From: Volutella citrinella
Taxonomy: Eukaryota > Ascomycota > Sordariomycetes > Hypocreales > Nectriaceae
Direction of reading: 5' to 3'
Assembly (NCBI GenBank): GCA_034401135.1
Contig: JAWZSP010000003.1
Coordinates: forward strand, 2,046,001 to 2,110,000
Length of the DNA stretch: 64,000 bases
Shown: one piece after another, positions 62,237 to 64,000 of the stretch
Numbering within the stretch: the first letter of the stretch is position 1
Layout: each line of letters opens with the position of its first letter
Translations under genes and position numbers: made by a program
The notes under the pieces: model-generated
Databases searched by the model: none
The model's input: the letters and a program-made list of their open reading frames with translations, nothing else
What the model was told of the DNA's origin: nothing

Positions 62237-62794
62237 GATGTCGGTATGGATGAATGCTGAGAATACGTGAAGGGTGCTGTGCGGTGTGATATCGAGGAGT
62301 GTGCAGGCTGCAAGAGCTCGATGCAGTGTTGATGGAGGAGAGGGGGGATTAAAGGGAAGCGAGTTCGCGGGAGAGTGGCAGCCGGCACATTGAATCAGAG
62401 TATGCATCCAGAGTGTCGGCAGCTGTCAGCCAGTTTCACCAATCCCAGTACCTTGCAATTGTGTCATCTAAGCAAATAGCAGGCAGCCTTACTGCGCAAA
62501 CGCTCCCATTATTCCCGAATAAACTCCAAACGCGGCCTGAACCCGCTCTATTGTTACAAACCACCAAACGCAAGCGGCCAAGTGCCTTGCAAACCTGATT
62601 GACAGTAGGTATCTTGGACTGTCTGACTAGTACGGAATAGCCATTCCCATAATTGAACACCAAAGCTCAGGTTCTGCCGCAGCATTCCATCCATGTCCGT
62701 GTCATGCACCAAACAGCTCTGCAGCCTATGCTTCACCATATGTAAAGCTAGCCCCTGTCAGCAACGTTCATTTCACTGTGGGATTCTTTTTTAC

Positions 62795-63939
62795 TTACTT
62801 CGATGGAAATGGGTCTATCGAATCAGTGTGAGCAGCGAGGGCGAGAACATCCTCATCATCTAAAACGGTCTTCTCCAGGGCTGCCTTGGCGGGGTCTTCG
62901 GATGATAGGCGTATCCGTTTGATGCCCCGCTCGTCGCCCTCGCCATCACCCACCATAGAATGTTTGGGTGGGCTAACCAAGGGGGGCATGTCGTCTGGAG
63001 AAAGGTCTCTGGAAACAGGAGCTTCCAGAACAACGGGGTCGGGATGCATGTCCTTGGGTGATTCCGGAACCTGCGGGCTGTGTTGGAGAGGATGAAGATG
63101 AGGGGGGTTGTGTGGTAGCTCGGGCGAATGAGTTGGGCTGTGATGAAGGTGTCCTTGGTCTGGAATCTCCATGGGCCCTTCAGGAACCTCCGTAGGGAGA
63201 CCGTTATCCGCGCCAGGAATAGGGACGTCCGGGTGAGCCATGGGGACATCTTGAATGGCCATGGGCACGTTTGGGTTGGTCAAAGGTGCCACGAGCGTGT
63301 CAATCGGAGCTTCTGCAGCAACAGGTTGCTTTCTGGGTCGGCCTCGCCCTGGACCGGGACGCCGAGTGATTGGATTGAGAGTAGGATCAACCTTGCGGGA
63401 GCTGTCGCCAAGGGCTCCATTGGCCTCTGCTTTGTTCTGGGCACGACGAAGACCCTGGAAGTGTTGACTAGATGCGTGTTAGTCTAGTGCTAACGAAGCA
63501 AACAAGCAGGCAAGGAAGCGTAGGAAAGTGCAGTGGAGGGGAATCAATGGATCTACAGTATGGCATGACTTGGGATTGATGCCCTGCGTGTTGGCGTTGA
63601 AACATGAAGGCGACTTGGAGCGCCTTCAGCCATGTCAATGATAACAGAGAGCATCACCGGCCAACGAGCAGCATCATCCGTCGTCATCCACGAGGAACCA
63701 ATAAAAGCATTCATGTTGGGGTCCGAATTAAGGAAAAATAATTATGTGGAAAGTCTTTGACACAACGAGATAACATGGACATACCGGCATCCCTCATTGG
63801 TGAAGCCATAACCCAGGCTTCTGATATGATTACCAATGGTGGTCCATTCCGCGCCGCTGATGATGCCAATGTTTTTCACAGACAGTATTGTGAAAAAGAG
63901 GTCTTTATCAGCTCTGTCATTCCAGTTCTTCTGGTTCAT
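62795..63939 (-). CDS. Trp-domain protein with AT-hook, cluster member E
   Basis: Two exons (63785-63939, 62795-63467) give about 275 aa. Exon 1 encodes MNQKNWNDRADKDLFFTILS, then EWTTIGNHIRSLGYGFTNEGC, and ends CG|GTATGT. Exon 2 begins T|CAA CAC, giving R-QHFQGLRRAQN. It then has an AT-hook, PGPGRGRPRKQP, which inserts in the minor groove of AT-rich DNA. A long Pro/His/Val-rich low-complexity segment follows (PNVPMAIQDVPMAHPDVPIP). It ends in an acidic part near IDPFPSK. The final codon and stop sit in AA|GTAAGT, a strong donor. A third exon after GGGCTAG or TGACAG would add only one to seven residues. An in-frame ATG at 63984 is a possible alternative start. Confidence 0.78.
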
Positions 63940-64000
63940 TGTGAAGTGTGAGGAAGAATGCAAGCAACACGGGGCGGCGCGCACAGTGGGCTAGGTGATG
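63940..64000. other. 5' flank of member E, window edge
   Basis: Only 61 bp. Whether further Trp-domain exons continue beyond the window cannot be seen. Confidence 0.4.

Noticed and set aside
62795..63984. reading the whole 59.5-64 kb cluster as one long multi-domain gene
   Set aside because: Each first exon has its own ATG and CT-rich upstream stretch, and the three second exons end in stops. Phase-2 donors cannot splice into the starts of neighbouring first exons without arbitrary acceptors.

Overview
The window is nuclear DNA of a filamentous ascomycete. The evidence is short (about 45-110 nt) GT-AG introns with CTAAC-type branch sites, compact single-copy housekeeping genes in the form typical of Pezizomycotina, a fungal DUF3712 protein and long CT-rich leaders. 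Gene content and codon usage fit Sordariomycetes, probably Hypocreales; that placement is inference. No rRNA, CRISPR or intact transposon was seen. Splice sites were read by eye, and for every multi-exon gene the reading phases close to an integral codon count.

Layout. 1-1795 (-): 5' part of a Hul4-like HECT ubiquitin ligase. 3429-4363 (-): DUF3712 protein. 5690-7363 (-): zinc polyol dehydrogenase (D-arabinitol dehydrogenase type) with a 5-nt micro-exon. 9826-15311: compact block with RPS10 (-) / SDE2 (+), COX12 (-) / complex I MLRQ subunit (+) and a short RRM protein (-). 15312-19279 (+): SEC31. 19978-21067 (+): GET2-like. 21471-23280 (-): TMEM135-like membrane protein. 23.3-29.0 kb: gene-poor. 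29027-30559 (+): bHLH factor. 31834-31982 (+): intron-containing tRNA. 32945-34822 (+): cytosolic AsnRS. 36.0-36.8 kb: patchwork of an MFS relic, a dispersed repeat and the 3' part of an unknown gene. 37215-38784 (-): RVB2. 40030-42566 (+): coiled-coil protein. 44843-47458 (+): 871-aa charged nuclear-type protein. 48630-49957 (-): GAPDH, followed by about 5.6 kb without a convincing gene that carries the second repeat copy. 55598-57007 (-): LIN1/CD2BP2. 57495-58751 (+): UFD1. 59.5-64.0 kb (-): tandem cluster of a small Trp-containing domain family.

Many genes serve core processes: ubiquitin/Cdc48 (HUL4-like, UFD1), COPII and GET traffic (SEC31, GET2), the splicing machinery (SDE2, LIN1, RRM protein), respiration (COX12, MLRQ), translation (RPS10, AsnRS, tRNA) and chromatin (RVB2). 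Several are head-to-head pairs over short shared promoters.

The most unusual region is the last 4.5 kb. Five first exons encode the same roughly 50-residue domain, each with its own ATG and each ending in a phase-2 donor at the same position. Only three downstream exons carry the conserved Q-H/R-x-x-K/G continuation. Two first exons (61563-61723 and 62064-62236) have no second exon of their own and would join in frame to the one at 60854-61112. This suggests alternative first exons with one shared C-terminal exon, or decaying paralogues.
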